A stretch of DNA of 64,000 nt from Neoechinorhynchus agilis (taxonomy: Eukaryota > Acanthocephala), in the NCBI GenBank assembly GCA_051530055.1, contig CM121343.1, positions 3,534,001 to 3,598,000 of the forward strand, read 5' to 3'. Within the stretch, counting starts at the first letter, position 1. Every line of letters starts with the position of its first letter. The notes beneath the pieces are model-generated. The model had not been told where the DNA came from. It did not search any database and saw nothing but the letters and a program-made list of their open reading frames with translations. Shown here in pieces: positions 9,241 through 20,150 of this stretch. The position numbers and the translations under genes were made by a program.

Positions 9241-12200
9241 TAAAATCAAATCCCTGATCACTACATTGAGTGTCTTTGTTTTCTTTAGACATACAACCGG
9301 TAAGTCTTTAAAGATATTTCATTTATATCTTATTTGCTAGTTGTCATATATATATTGCATGCAGTCGGAACGCCTAAATTCTATTTAATTTTATCCTTGC
9401 TTCGGTCGCTTAGTTTTTTCTGAAAGGTCGCTGATCTAAATTTCAATTGAACGCCTAAATTTGATTTAATTTTATTCTTGCTTCGGTCGCTTAGTTTTTT
9501 CTGAAAGGCCGTTGATCTAAATTTCAATTGAACGCCTAAATTTCATTTTATTTTATTCTTGCTTCGGTCGCTTAGTTTTGTTCTGGAAGGTCGCTGATCT
9601 AAATTTCAATTGAACGCCTAAATTCTATTTAATTTTATCCTTGCCTCGGTCGCTTAGTTTTTTTCTGAAATGTCGCTGATCTAAATTTCAATTGAACGCC
9701 TAAATTTCATTTAATTTTATTCTTGCTTCGGTCGCTTAGTTTTTTTCTGAAAGGTCGCTGATCTAAATTTCAATTGAACGCCTAAATTTCATTTAATTTT
9801 ATCCTTGCCTCGGTCGCTTAGTTTTTTTCTGAAAGGTCGCGGATCTAAATTTCAATTGAACGCCTAAATCTGATTTAATTTTATTCTTGCCTCGGTCGCT
9901 TAGTTTTTTCTGAAAGGTCGCTGATCTAAATTTCAATTGAACGCCTAAATTTGATTTAATTTTATTCTTGCTTCGGTCGCTTAGTTTTTTTCTGAAAGGT
10001 CGCTGATTTAAATTTCAATTGAACGCCTAAATTTCATTTTATTTTATTCTTGCCTCGGTCGCTTAGTTTTTTCTGAAAGGTCGCTGATCTAAATTTCAAT
10101 TGAACGCCTAAATTTGAATTAATTTTATTCTTGCTATACAAATTTATGTACTGCATTTAGAAACGATCGGTTCCTTAGTTTTTCTATCGAGATTATCCCA
10201 TTTAAAAAGAAATAGACCCGTAGTATTGCACAGAGGTGACTCATGTCGGTTTAAAATTATTTAAATGGCTATTTATTTTTAGAAGATTCTAAAAATATCA
10301 TAGCTCAGACCGTAGAAAAATCAGGATTATTGAGCTATTTCGAAACAGGCCTGTGCAAACGATGCCTCGCGTAATCTTCAGCATCTTGGATTTACGCAAA
10401 ATAAAGTTCGTTGCTTTGAACTATACCAATTTTTTAGTTTAGATTTATGCTATTTCTGTCACATTTTTGTTGATCAATTTATCCGTCCCCATGCGATTTC
10501 AGTATATAGAACAGCACTGCGTGAGGTCGTTTAAATGCTTAAATATAACTAATTGCGGCGCAAACGAACCCTTAGCCAAATGTTTTAATTCATATTGGCA
10601 TTATAATTTTAATAGGACCTCATGATGCATAGAATCAATTTACTTTTTGTGTATATACAAAAATTTAATCGAAATTTCACGAAAATCAACCATTATTACC
10701 AAGTCGAAATCAAAAATATTTGAAATCTTTTTTTAGGACTGAATACGGATGAACAGGCGTTATTTGTATACTTAACGAACGCATCAAGATACAATCCGCT
10801 TATCCGACCGGTATTAAATTCGGACGATACTCTGACTACGTTTTTGGGTCTCAAGTTAATTCAAATATTGGACATTGTGAGTATATAGATTAATACCATT
10901 GACGACGTATCAGTTCCAATCTATAATAAATTCTATGATATTATATAGGATGAAAAGAACCAAATAATGACAACAAATGTATGGCTATATCAGGTAATAT
11001 AATGATTTTTAGATTTATTACCCTTTGAACTAGCATAGGAATGGGAAGATCGATTCCTTCGGTGGGATCCATCAAATTATGGCAATATTTCTTGTATTGA
11101 ACTCCCGATAGATAATGTTTGGAAGCCAGAATTAGTATTGTACAATAAGTAAGGGAAATTTTCGGCGTTTCAATAACGTAACTCTCCTTTCAATAGTGCA
11201 GATGAGAATTACGATTTTAAGTTAAAAACGAAGGCAAAAGTATTCTACACTGGTCGTGTTGTTTGGAGACCGGCTTCTATTTTTCGTAGTATGTGTCCCA
11301 TGAATGTTGAATTTTTTCCGTTCGATGAGCAGACGTGCCCAATGAAATTCGGTTCCTGGACCTATGGTGTCAACCAAGTGAATGTATTCCATATTGAACA
11401 ACTTGGTAAAGCGCCTGATCAAAGAAGCGACTATATAAGCGAATCAATCGATTTATCGGACTTTAGAACCAATGTCGCTTGGAACCTTATGGCGGTTCCA
11501 GGTCGGCGACATGTCGGAGACTACCGCTGCTGTCCAAGTCGATATACCGATATTACATTCTACATAACGTTAAGGCGTCGTGCCTTATTTTATACCGCAA
11601 ACCTTATAATTCCGTGTTTAGGAATTTCATTTCTTGCGGTACTGACCTTCTATTTACCAAGTGGAAGCTGTGAAAAGATTTCACTTTGTATCTCTATTAT
11701 GATGTCCTTAAGTGTCTTTATTTTACTCTTAAGTGAACTAATGCCAACCACTTCGATCACAGTGCCGATTGTTGGAAAATATTTACTTTTTACCGTTATA
11801 TTGGTTACTTTATGTATAGTGGCTACTATTGTCGTGCTTAATGTTCATTTTCGATCACCGTTGACCAATGACATGAAGTCATGGATTCGTATTGTGTTCA
11901 TCCGGGTACTTCCAAAGTTGTTACTTATGACAAGACCTCGACGGATATGTCTTAAGCCGTTTACTTTAATCAGCCAATCAAGTGTTAAGGATAGATTTGA
12001 GCAAATAATTGTCGATCTACAAACAAAACCACAAACAATAAAATCACAAGATGTGAATTTGTTAGCTCAGGTTTCAAGGACAGTTTCGGAGTTAGCGAAA
12101 ATTACTAGTCAACTGAAAAACGAAGATGAAGTTCAAAAGGTTCGATCATGGTCGTGCCCTAAATTATCTACTAACTTATTTCCGAACTTATAGGTTAAAG

Positions 12201-12340
12201 ATGATTGGAAATATGTCGCTCTTGTTATTGATAGACTTTTTCTTTGGATATTCACAACGGCCTCAATTGTTGGTGCCGTGGGTATTATCTGCCAAGCGCC
12301 AAATCTATATGACAGCAAGGAGCCATTGTGTGCAATATAA
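9233..12340 (+). CDS. Nicotinic acetylcholine receptor alpha-type subunit
   Basis: Pentameric ligand-gated cation channel subunit of the plasma membrane. Six exons: 9233-9299, 10737-10876, 10949-10993, 11039-11148, 11197-12139 and 12194-12340. All junctions are GT-AG and in phase, giving 483 residues. Exon 1 is a signal peptide. The extracellular domain contains [15 protein letters not shown], the WxPD-equivalent [13 protein letters not shown] and the 13-residue Cys loop ([15 protein letters not shown]). Loop C has the vicinal cysteines GDYRCC, marking an alpha subunit. M1-M3 follow; M2 starts [11 protein letters not shown], with the glutamate expected of cation-selective channels. The M3-M4 loop is short. 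M4 is in the last exon ([18 protein letters not shown]). Intron 1 is 1.44 kb and carries a minisatellite; the others are 45-72 nt. The subunit subtype cannot be fixed without a tree. Confidence 0.93.
9367..10135 (+). repeat. Tandem minisatellite, ~82-bp unit, about 10 copies
   Basis: Units begin GAACGCCTAAAT and include CTTCGGTCGCTTAG and GGTCGCTGATCTAAATTTCA. Unit starts lie near 9367, 9449, 9531, 9613, 9696, 9778, 9860, 9941, 10021 and 10103, a period of 80-83 bp. Variation is mainly a CTTCGG/CCTCGG switch and T-run length. The array lies wholly inside intron 1 of the nAChR gene. Confidence 0.95.
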
Positions 12341-12419
12341 AGCCGTTAAAGTGATTTAAAATTTGAGTTTCAAAAACAACCCGTAAAAGCGTCGATATAT
12401 GAGGTAATGGGGTATATTA

Positions 12420-12545
12420 TTAGAATTATTGTTTAGGTCTTAATTAACAAACTGATGATGAACCTGACGAGGTTCGTAGAACGTCTTTAATAAAAAATTA
12501 TTTACCGCATGACTTCTAAACAATAATCCTGAACCGTAAAAGCTT
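12420..12545. mobile_element. GACGAGGTTCG-family repeat copy
   Basis: Starts ATTGTTTAGGTC and ends TTCTAAACAAT, giving weak terminal inverted repeats around CTGATGATGAACCTGACGAGG and GTAGAACGTCTTTAATAAAA. The core matches the copies near 1146 and 35290. Lies just after the nAChR stop codon, so it is probably in its 3' UTR or flank. Confidence 0.5.
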
Positions 12546-12779
12546 CGGAATTTACTATCATTGTTTCACTCGTCTTTGAAATGAGACATCCTAGCGATAT
12601 AATTTTAAAGTTACACTGATCATAGAACGTCAGATTTTTTGTAAACAAGAATTCACTTATGACTTCATCTCTTTTCAATGAAGCAGGGACGTTGTTCGAA
12701 CGAAGTTACCGACCGAAATCTAAAGTCACATGAATGAACGCGGAATCGTTATCAGCGTTATGACAAGGTTTAGGACTTT

Positions 12780-13065
12780 CCCCTTTCCGCTCAATATTAC
12801 CTTTTGTTCCATAACGTGTTTTTTTGTTATTTGGGTTGCTTGTCGGCACCCGAGAGGAGGGATCATTAAAAAAGAATATATTTCGACTTATTGAATCAGT
12901 CATTATCAAAGTCAAAACGAACAATAATGTCGTTTGTTTTGTGACAAATTCTTATGAAATTTAGATTGAATTGATGATGACTGATTCAATCAGTCGAAAT
13001 ATACATTGGTCTGTATTGATCCCTCCTCTCGAGTGTTAACAATAATAACAACACGTTTTATTTGT
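12780..13065. mobile_element. Foldback element, family C
   Basis: AACGTGTTTTTTTGTTAT with CCGAGAGGAGGGATCA and ATTTCGACTTATTGAATCAG on the left is matched in inverted order by CTGATTCAATCAGTCGAAAT, TGATCCCTCCTCTCGAG and ACAACACGTTTTATTTG on the right. No ORF. A MITE-like hairpin; only one copy is seen here. Confidence 0.5.
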
Positions 13066-13099
13066 TGATTCACAAAGAACTCATAAAAACACAGATATT

Positions 13100-14760
13100 T
13101 TGTTGTTGTTTTTGTATGTCCGGTCTAGGGATATCAGTTCGAATGGGAATATCAGGTCTCGTTATGTCCGTTCTTGTGGGAATTGGCGTTTATTGTTTGC
13201 AGGAGCGCTTGTAAGGTTGGTCTTTCCTCAGGTTCATTTCAAGTAATGACATCCGAGAAGATTGGTCAGAGTGGAAAAAGGAGCGTAGGTATAGGGAGGT
13301 GCGAAGTCGACGGAGGACAACAATATATTTGACCACCTGAATGCAATCTCTTAATATCATCTTACTACCTATAATGTTCACTGTTCAATAAAGAGATCCC
13401 CTGGCGAGTCCAATGTACACTTTTGAGTAGTTAAATCAATCGAGATGAGTAAAATGCGATTCGGATAAAACGCATTTTTATAACAATAGAAGCGTTACTA
13501 AAAACAAAAAGAAGTTCATATGGCAATGTTACAAAAATATGATATAGAATAACGATCCCATCGTTTTACGATCTAAACTGCGTTCCTTTAACTTGTCTTA
13601 ACAGAATTTCTAAGGCAAAATATTTCCTTTCATTAAGAATGCCGCTTTCGATCGGACCTTGGGAGTAGGAATCATTCAGCGAAAACATAAATCTCTAGCT
13701 TGATTTTGAGCTTGGATTGAAAGATCATTTTCAAAGGCCCTTAGGATGCACACTCTAAAAATAATCATTATAACCACCAAAATCTAGCCGTGGAAAAAAA
13801 TAAGCGATGATATGTGGAATGCATTATTATGGACAACTATCTTAATATGCTAAAATCAACCGTCCGTTTAGCAACACAAGAAACCGTATTTTAAGCAATC
13901 ACACTTCTTTGCAAACATTGGTTGCTAAAAACTAAGTTTAAATGAAATTATTAATTATTAAAAAATATCATCTTCTACACGTCGAGATCAGTATCATATG
14001 CTATTAACCTGAATTTAATAGCCGAGAGGTAACATTTTGGAATGGTAGAATCATGACTGATGAGAATATTTTAATAAAATATCTTCTATCCGGGATTACG
14101 ATCACCACATAATCATCATCCCGAAGGATTATCTCTCTCGATGATGCGCGGCTTCCTCGTGAAATATTTCAATTCAACAAAATATGTTTTATTCTGGACT
14201 ACGAACACTACATCTCCAACTTTAACATTCCGAAGGATTTTCTCTTGTTTGCTGTTTGGCTTAGCCGACTATTGATTTGAAATCGTCAACAAAGAACATG
14301 TAGAGTAAGCATACGAGTAAATTTATTTAAAATAAAACACAACTAATTTATATGATAATCTAATAATCCATTAGAACAATTGACCAAAAACTAGTGCAAA
14401 AATTTACAATTCAGGGTACGAAGCCAAACCGATTTGGCTTTAGATCACATAGATTCAACCAATTGCTTTTACAGAATAAAGAACGACTATTTTATATTTT
14501 CATATCATCTCAGTAGAAAGCTATACATAATAGGACGCAAGACTGTTGGGTATTAGCACAACATTTTAGAAGAATGAATTATTCGAAAGGGATGAAGCAA
14601 ATACTAGAGTTACAAACAAAAATTTTGCCCAAATATCCAGCAACACCGATTGAAAGTACATGCAGGAATTTTATCAACGAGCTAAGTTGACTTTTCGCGA
14701 TCACGGCGTGCTTCAGCGTTGGTATTTAGTGAACTGGCAACCCTTATAGAAGAACAACTT
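13100..14760. other. Intergenic with an old repeat relic
   Basis: The stretch 13120-13300 (ATGTCCGTTCT, GGTTCATTTC, GAGAAGATTGG) is diverged from 28610-28740, so both derive from one repeat family. The rest is AT-rich and I see no gene. Confidence 0.4.
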
Positions 14761-14764
14761 ATCA

Positions 14765-16270
14765 TCCCAGCGACCAACAAAAAAGATCCCGGTAGTCCGC
14801 TGCGACCAGATGAGTACAAATGATTTCATGGTTAATCGGACCAAATCGGGATGCGATCGATTTGGTCCGATTTCACGAAACTGTCCTACGTTGTAAGTCG
14901 GGATGGTGTAAGTTTTGCTTCTTTAGAATTCGGAATAGAACTTTTCGTCCTAACGACCAACAAAAAAGATCCCGGTAGTCCGCTGCGACCAGATGAGTAC
15001 AAATGATTTCATGGTTAATCGGGCCAAATCGGGATGCGATCGATTTGGTCCGATTTCACGAAACTGTCCGACGTTGTAAGTCGGGATGGTGTAAGTTTTG
15101 CTTTTTTAGAATTCGGAATAGAACTTTTCGTCCCAACGACCAACCAAAAAGATCCCGGTAGTCCGCTGCGACCCGATGAGTACAAATGATTTAATGGTTA
15201 ATCGGACCAAATCGGGATGCGATCGATTTGGTCCGATATCAGGAAACTGTCCTACGTTGTAAGTCGGGATGGTGTAAGTTTTACTTCTACAGAATTCGGA
15301 ATAGAACTTTTCGTCCTAACGACCAACAAAAAAGATCCCGGTAGTCCGCTGCGACCCGATGAGTACAAATGATTTCATGGTTAATCGGACCAAATCGGGA
15401 TGCGATCGATTTGGTCCGATTTCACGAAACTGTCCGACGTTGTAAGTCGGGATGGTGTAAGATTTGGTTCTTTAGAATTCGGAATAGAACTTTTCGTCCC
15501 AACGACCAACCAAAAAGATCCCGGTAGTCCGCTGCGACTCGATGAGTACAAATGATTTCATGGTTAATCGGACCAAATCGGGATGCGATCGATTTGGTCC
15601 GATTTCACGAAACTGTCCGACGTTGTAAGTCGGGATGGTGTAAGTTTTGCTTCTTTAGAATTCGGAATAGAACTTTTCGTCCCAACGACCAACCAAAAAG
15701 ATCCCGGTAGTCCGCTGCGACCCGATGAGTACAAATGATTTCATGGTTAATCGGACCAAATCGGGATGCGATCGATTTGGTCCGATTTCACGAAACTGTC
15801 CGACGTTGTAAGTCGGGATGGTGTAAGTTTTGCTTCTTTAAATTCGGAATAGAACTTTTCGTCCCAACGACCAACCAAAAAGATCCCGGTAGTCCGCTGC
15901 GACCCGATGAGTACAAATGATTTCATGGTTAATCGGACCAAATCGGGATGCGATCGATTTGGTCCGATTTCACGAAACTGTCCGACGTTGTAAGTCGGGA
16001 TGGTGTAAGTTTTGCTTCTTTAGAATTCGGAATAGAACTTTTCGTCCCAACGACCAACCAAAAAGATCCCGGTAGTCCGCTGCGACCCGATGAGTACAAA
16101 TGATTTCATGGTTAATCGGACCAAATCGGGATGCGATCGATTTGGTCCGATTTCACGAAACTGTCCGACGTTGTAAGTCGGGATGGTGTAAGTTTTGCTT
16201 TTTTAGAATTCGGAATAGAACTTTTCGTCCCAACGACCAACCAAAAAGATCCCGGTAGCCCGCTGCGACC
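14765..16270 (+). repeat. 183-bp satellite array, nine units
   Basis: The landmark GATCCCGGTAG recurs at 14785, 14968, 15151, 15333, 15517, 15700, 15882, 16065 and 16248, spacing 182-184 bp. Each full unit contains an inverted repeat: AATCGGACCAAATCG pairs with CGATTTGGTCCGATT across a loop of about 9 nt. Units are very similar, the central ones almost identical, so the array was homogenised recently. It is more GC-rich than the flanks. Short ORFs crossing it are by-products of the repeat. Confidence 0.95.
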
Positions 16271-17165
16271 GAAATTAAGTAGCAACGTTCCCCTTCGATC
16301 GGAAACCGAAGGAAAGGCGACCCGAATTCTCGGACAGAACTCCGCATTTCCAGAGGGCCCAGTAATCCAATTCATTGCAAACCTGCAAAGTCCGAGGAAT
16401 AGTTCGGGTCCGACGGACGTAGTAGTTCTTCCGTTGGAGCGATCGTCGACTTGAAGGTCATTTTTATGGTTACATTACGCAACGGATCCTGGTGCAGTTG
16501 CTTTATCAAATCTTGTTTGCGATTGATAAACTGATTCCTTTATTATTTCCGCGTTATGTGTACCACAGACACCGGAGTGAGAATTTCTCCCGGTTTCGGT
16601 ATCTGGGTCGTCCGGGAATTATATGAAAGTTGATTTTTTCAGAAGGAGATAATGAGCTATAATTTGTGGGAAATTTACGCTCCCGGTCAGAGTAGTCAAC
16701 AGTGAACATTTGTGATGTGAAGATGTCTAAAATGAATCATAAAGGCGTTGTTCGCTTTTAAGAAACTCTCACATTTTTGAATGGAAACTAAAAAATCACC
16801 AAATTATTCAACATGGAATGATTTCAGTGTTTCCACTACACCTGGGAACAATGATTCATCCGATAATATACAAACAAAGCAAGTGATATGGAAGCTTTCA
16901 CGCCTCCTACTGCTCCAGAGCGTTTTCCCGTTATGGCTCTTTCAATAACGATTTTCGTGTCACAACAGTGAAGCTCGGTAAATAAAGAAAAATAATTTTA
17001 TTAATATTTCTTTTAGAAGTCTTCACCCAGGAAATAATTATTTCGATTGAAAACGTTCTACGAATCACGTAAAATAGGTTTATCATCAGTTTTTTAGTTT
17101 ATTTGTACTAACAAAAACCCGACGAGGTTCGCAAAACGCTTTTAATCGAAAAAATCAAAGCTTCT
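16271..17165. other. Satellite flank and intergenic DNA
   Basis: 16271-16460 is GC-rich (GGAAACCGAAGG, GGGTCCGACGGACG) and abuts the last satellite unit; an ORF runs from the satellite into it without recognisable motifs. The remainder is AT-rich with a degenerate GACGAGGTTCG repeat near 17120. Confidence 0.4.
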
Positions 17166-17305
17166 TTTCCGGTGGAAAATTATAGAAATTTATTTAATTC
17201 GTTTGCAGGCACAATCTTGTAAAATACCGGAAAGTTTTGATAAATTCAGACGATTGTGCCTCTGAAATATCGAATTCAATAAATTCCTATAATTTTTCTT
17301 CAGAA
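17165..17305. mobile_element. Foldback MITE, family A variant
   Basis: GGAAAATTATAGAAATTTAT and CAGGCACAATC on the left mirror GATTGTGCCT and AATAAATTCCTATAATTTTTC on the right. The layout (GGAAAAxTxxAGGAATTTA, then a CACAATCTTGT-type block) matches family A, though the arms are diverged. Confidence 0.45.
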
Positions 17306-17588
17306 ACAGAAAAATTCTGAAGGAAATATTAATGAAATTATTTTCGCCTGAGCGAAAACAATGTACGGATAACATCTTTAGGGAAACTGCAGCATGAAAT
17401 GAAGGTCAAACTGCATTTGTTTGCACCATTCGACACTTTTCTTTATTCTACAAGTCCTTCGCTGACATGACCTTTTTTTTCATTGTTCCCGCTCTCCTTA
17501 CAGTTTCATCGGTTCCCTAAACATTCCGCACTATTCAAACCATTTCAGATATTCCGACGGCTGTGGAGTCCAAGGCCGATCTTCCCCA

Positions 17589-19176
17589 ATGCATCATATG
17601 GATATCGTTCACCATCACCAGCAACATGATGAAGATGTCCTCAGGAAAGGAGTTATATACAGTCTTAAATATTTAGGCTTTGTCGAAGTTCTTTGTTCAA
17701 TGCGAGCCATTGGCTACAACGAGCGCTATACATTGACTCGGTTAATATACATAAAGCTTTCCTTTCGTAACTTTTGGTGAAAATAATCCTCCCCCGGTTC
17801 GAAGGAGGTAACCTTGCCTCGTTGAGAAACAATGACTGAACAGGTTACTTCGTTCGAAATATTTGTGTGATGACCGGGGAGGATTATTTTCACCAAAGGT
17901 ATATTTTGATTAACCCGAAGGATTTTCTATTGATGACTTTCCTTTCGTGTTCACTTGGTCAACAATGAACCTCCTTCATTTGTTTTAGCAGTTGCATAGC
18001 TAACGTGGCTAAAGCGTCCAAAACCAATGTTCACGTTGATACTGCTGCGGTAAGCAAGAGTTCAGTGGCGTTTTTTCTCTCGAGAAATCGGGTTTAGTTC
18101 AAAGAACTTGTTATCAAGGGAATGGTCTCTATTGATGCTCACGCAATGCGTGGTGGACTAGATGTTCTAATGACAGTAAGTGTAAACTTCATAAAATTAA
18201 TCCAGAGGACTACAAGGGATGTAAGTTCTAATGTCGAAGAATCACACATTTATGACTTCTTAAAGCTTCTTGTTCTACATCCCGTTGAACAAGTGTCCTT
18301 TGTGTCGGTTGGGGATCCTGTAAGTACTCTCTAGCACAGTTTGTTCCATTTCGTCCTTAGCCAAATTCAGCGTGCGTGGGATATATCGCAAAAGACAAGA
18401 CGAAACGTCGATACTGTTATGTATTTGAGTCATTCAGTGGCACCGCGTCACTTGTAATGGCTAGTTTTCGACAAGCATTCACTCTAAAGTATAAAGATTC
18501 GTTAATGAACCCACAAAACGCTAATGATGTAAATGCAACGACTACCGTAAAATCTATAAGTCAACGGTCTTCCAACGCAAGTCAAGGAAAAATTACAGAA
18601 GAGTATGTCGCCGCCGGGACGGGATTTTACTCTCTTTCCCTAAAGCCGAGACAAACTTTATTTAAAGGTTGGAACGGTCTGATGATTCAAGTTCGCTTCA
18701 TGAAACCAAGCGCAAAATGGTATACGATTCCGATTCCTTCTAAATCACACTTTATGCCTATACCAATCAAAGGCTTCATCCTGCAGTGATTCACCGGACG
18801 TTACCGAAAATCTTGACAATGAGCCTTGGTATCATGGACCGATATCTAGACCTGAGGCTGAGGCACTTTTGAAGGAAGACGGAGATTTTTTAGTAAGGAA
18901 AAGCAGCAATGTTCCGGATCAATATGTTCTCTCTGGAAAATACAACGGGAAATCGAAGCACCTTTTATTGATTGATCCAGATGGAAGCGTCAGTGTTTTC
19001 TAAACCAAAACGCAAATGAATGATTCCACAAGTTTTAGGTTAGGACAAAAGGTCTAGTATTTTCTAATATATCATCACTGATATATTATCACCAAGAGAA
19101 AACCATATCAATAGTATCACCGGACAGTCAAATCGTGCTGATAAAACCTGTATGTCGAAACATGAACGGACCTTGA
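17589..19176 (+). CDS. Shc: Shc adaptor protein (PTB-CH1-SH2)
   Basis: Cytoplasmic adaptor linking activated receptor tyrosine kinases to Ras signalling. Proposed exons: 17589-17740, 17989-18049, 18098-18319, 18361-18719, 18787-18988 and 19039-19176, all GT-AG, in phase, summing to 377 residues. The PTB domain begins GVIYSLKYLGFVEVLCSMRA and continues with VSFVSVGDP and VGYIAKDKTKRRYCYVFES. A variable linker follows, then an SH2 domain: EPWYHGPISRPEAEALL, GDFLVRKSS (Arg is the phosphotyrosine-binding residue), QYVLSG and SKHLLLIDPDG. Introns are 248, 48, 41, 67 and 50 nt; the first contains a foldback MITE. A second small intron inside exon 3 is possible. The start ATG is the first in frame before the PTB domain; an acceptor at 17549 leaves room for an upstream exon. 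PTB plus SH2 in this order is diagnostic for Shc. Confidence 0.88.
17778..17900. mobile_element. Foldback MITE inside Shc intron 1
   Basis: TTTGGTGAAAATAATCCTCC near 17778 and its inverse ending CACCAAA near 17898 form near-perfect terminal inverted repeats of about 26 bp that include CCCCGG. CTTTCCTTTCGT occurs just outside both ends (17757 and 17937). The insertion explains why this intron is about five times longer than the gene's other introns. Confidence 0.65.
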
Positions 19177-19709
19177 GAAAATTTTGTGGATTGACCCAAT
19201 AAGTAATCTTTTAAGAAAATTTAATTATTCGGAAATCGAAATAAAAGGTAAACAACACTCAGTGGACTTTTGTTCCGTTGAAGTTTCTCGGTTGTTTTTT
19301 ATTCCATTACGTATTTATCATGAGGAAACCAAGTGGGTACGTGGCTTTTGTTTAAAATTTAAAGCTGCCAATCAAAAGATCACAAGTACGTATATTGGAC
19401 CACAAAGTTATGCAATTCTCGCTCCTTTTGATATCGAGTAACCATAAAGAAAAACTGTTCTCATTTAAAGTATTATTTCAAAAACAAATTTAGGCTAAGT
19501 AATTATCGTTCGAATTCTTCATCGACCGCCAAAAAAACATAGGCTACTGTTTAAACGTATGTAGCCGTCTATATACTTTGCTTGGTATCTTCATTAACAA
19601 AAATAATAACTAGTTTTGAATTTTTAACGTCCATCTCTCGAGGATAAAAAGAATGTCTTTTGTTTAGTCCTTATGCATTATTATCATTTGAACGACATCC
19701 TCAATAACT
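19177..19709. other. Downstream of Shc, an uncharacterised ORF
   Basis: A plus-strand frame at 19184-19441 (85 codons, starting MWIDPISNLL, ending APFDIE) has protein-like composition but no recognisable domain and no clear splice partner. It may be a short gene, a relic or chance. Nothing else seen. Confidence 0.3.
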
Positions 19710-19810
19710 GTTGTGAAGTGTGGCCTTTTCCACGGCCAATAATTTTCCCGTGGAAAAGGTCACACTTCAACACAGAATAAATGTTGCCGGCTAGCCAGAC
19801 TTAAAGGTAA
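19710..19810. mobile_element. Foldback MITE, family B, copy 2
   Basis: TGAAGTGTGGCCTTTTCCACG and its inverse CGTGGAAAAGGTCACACTTCA form a strong hairpin around GGCCAATAATTTTCC. The right flank (ATAAATGTTGCCGGCTAGCC) is the inverse of the flank at 1845-1890, confirming a shared element. Confidence 0.65.
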
Positions 19811-19997
19811 AATAATCTAATAATTTTGTTTTTTAATTGACACTTGGTATGTTGTAATGATAAAGAAAATCTTTATTTCCGAGCTTTCGCCGTCTTTCAG
19901 CTTGCTGTCCATTTTCCAAAATTCACAAGATTTCCATTCTCAATCTGTAGCGTTTTCAAACCTATGAATGCGTCTTTGATTTCAATCGGGGGGAATT

Positions 19998-20150
19998 CCA
20001 ATTTATTGATAGTTGCAACCTTATTAACCTCCCCGATGACTGATTTATTTGTAAGATACCTGAAGAAGTCTGCATGCAGACGAAAATGCGTACAAATAAA
20101 TCAGTCATCGGGGAGGTTAATAAGGTTGCAACTATCAATAAACCCATGAA
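19998..20150. mobile_element. Long perfect palindrome enclosing a hammerhead-like core
   Basis: TTTATTGATAGTTGCAACC and about 35 further bases to 20053 return exactly as the inverse at 20095-20147. The centre reads CCTGAAGA, then GTCTGCATGCAGAC (a self-pairing stem), then GAAA. That is CUGANGA - helix II - GAAA, the hammerhead ribozyme core, with the long arms supplying helix I. Penelope-like elements are known to carry small hammerheads of this kind, and their remnants occur elsewhere in the window. A related centre occurs at 55813. Activity is not shown by sequence alone. Confidence 0.5.

Noticed and set aside
9367-10135. CRISPR-like regular array
   Set aside because: Units are contiguous 82-bp tandem copies without unique spacers, in a eukaryotic intron.
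14765-16270. Hammerhead-like pieces (GATGAG and CGAAAC..GTC) in each 183-bp satellite unit
   Set aside because: The base before GATGAG varies between units (A, C or T-containing contexts) and does not give CUGANGA, and about 20 unpaired bases separate it from the hairpin. The core is not satisfied.
15735-16454. Several ORFs on both strands through the satellite
   Set aside because: They repeat with the 183-bp unit and have no start or splice context; repeat by-products.
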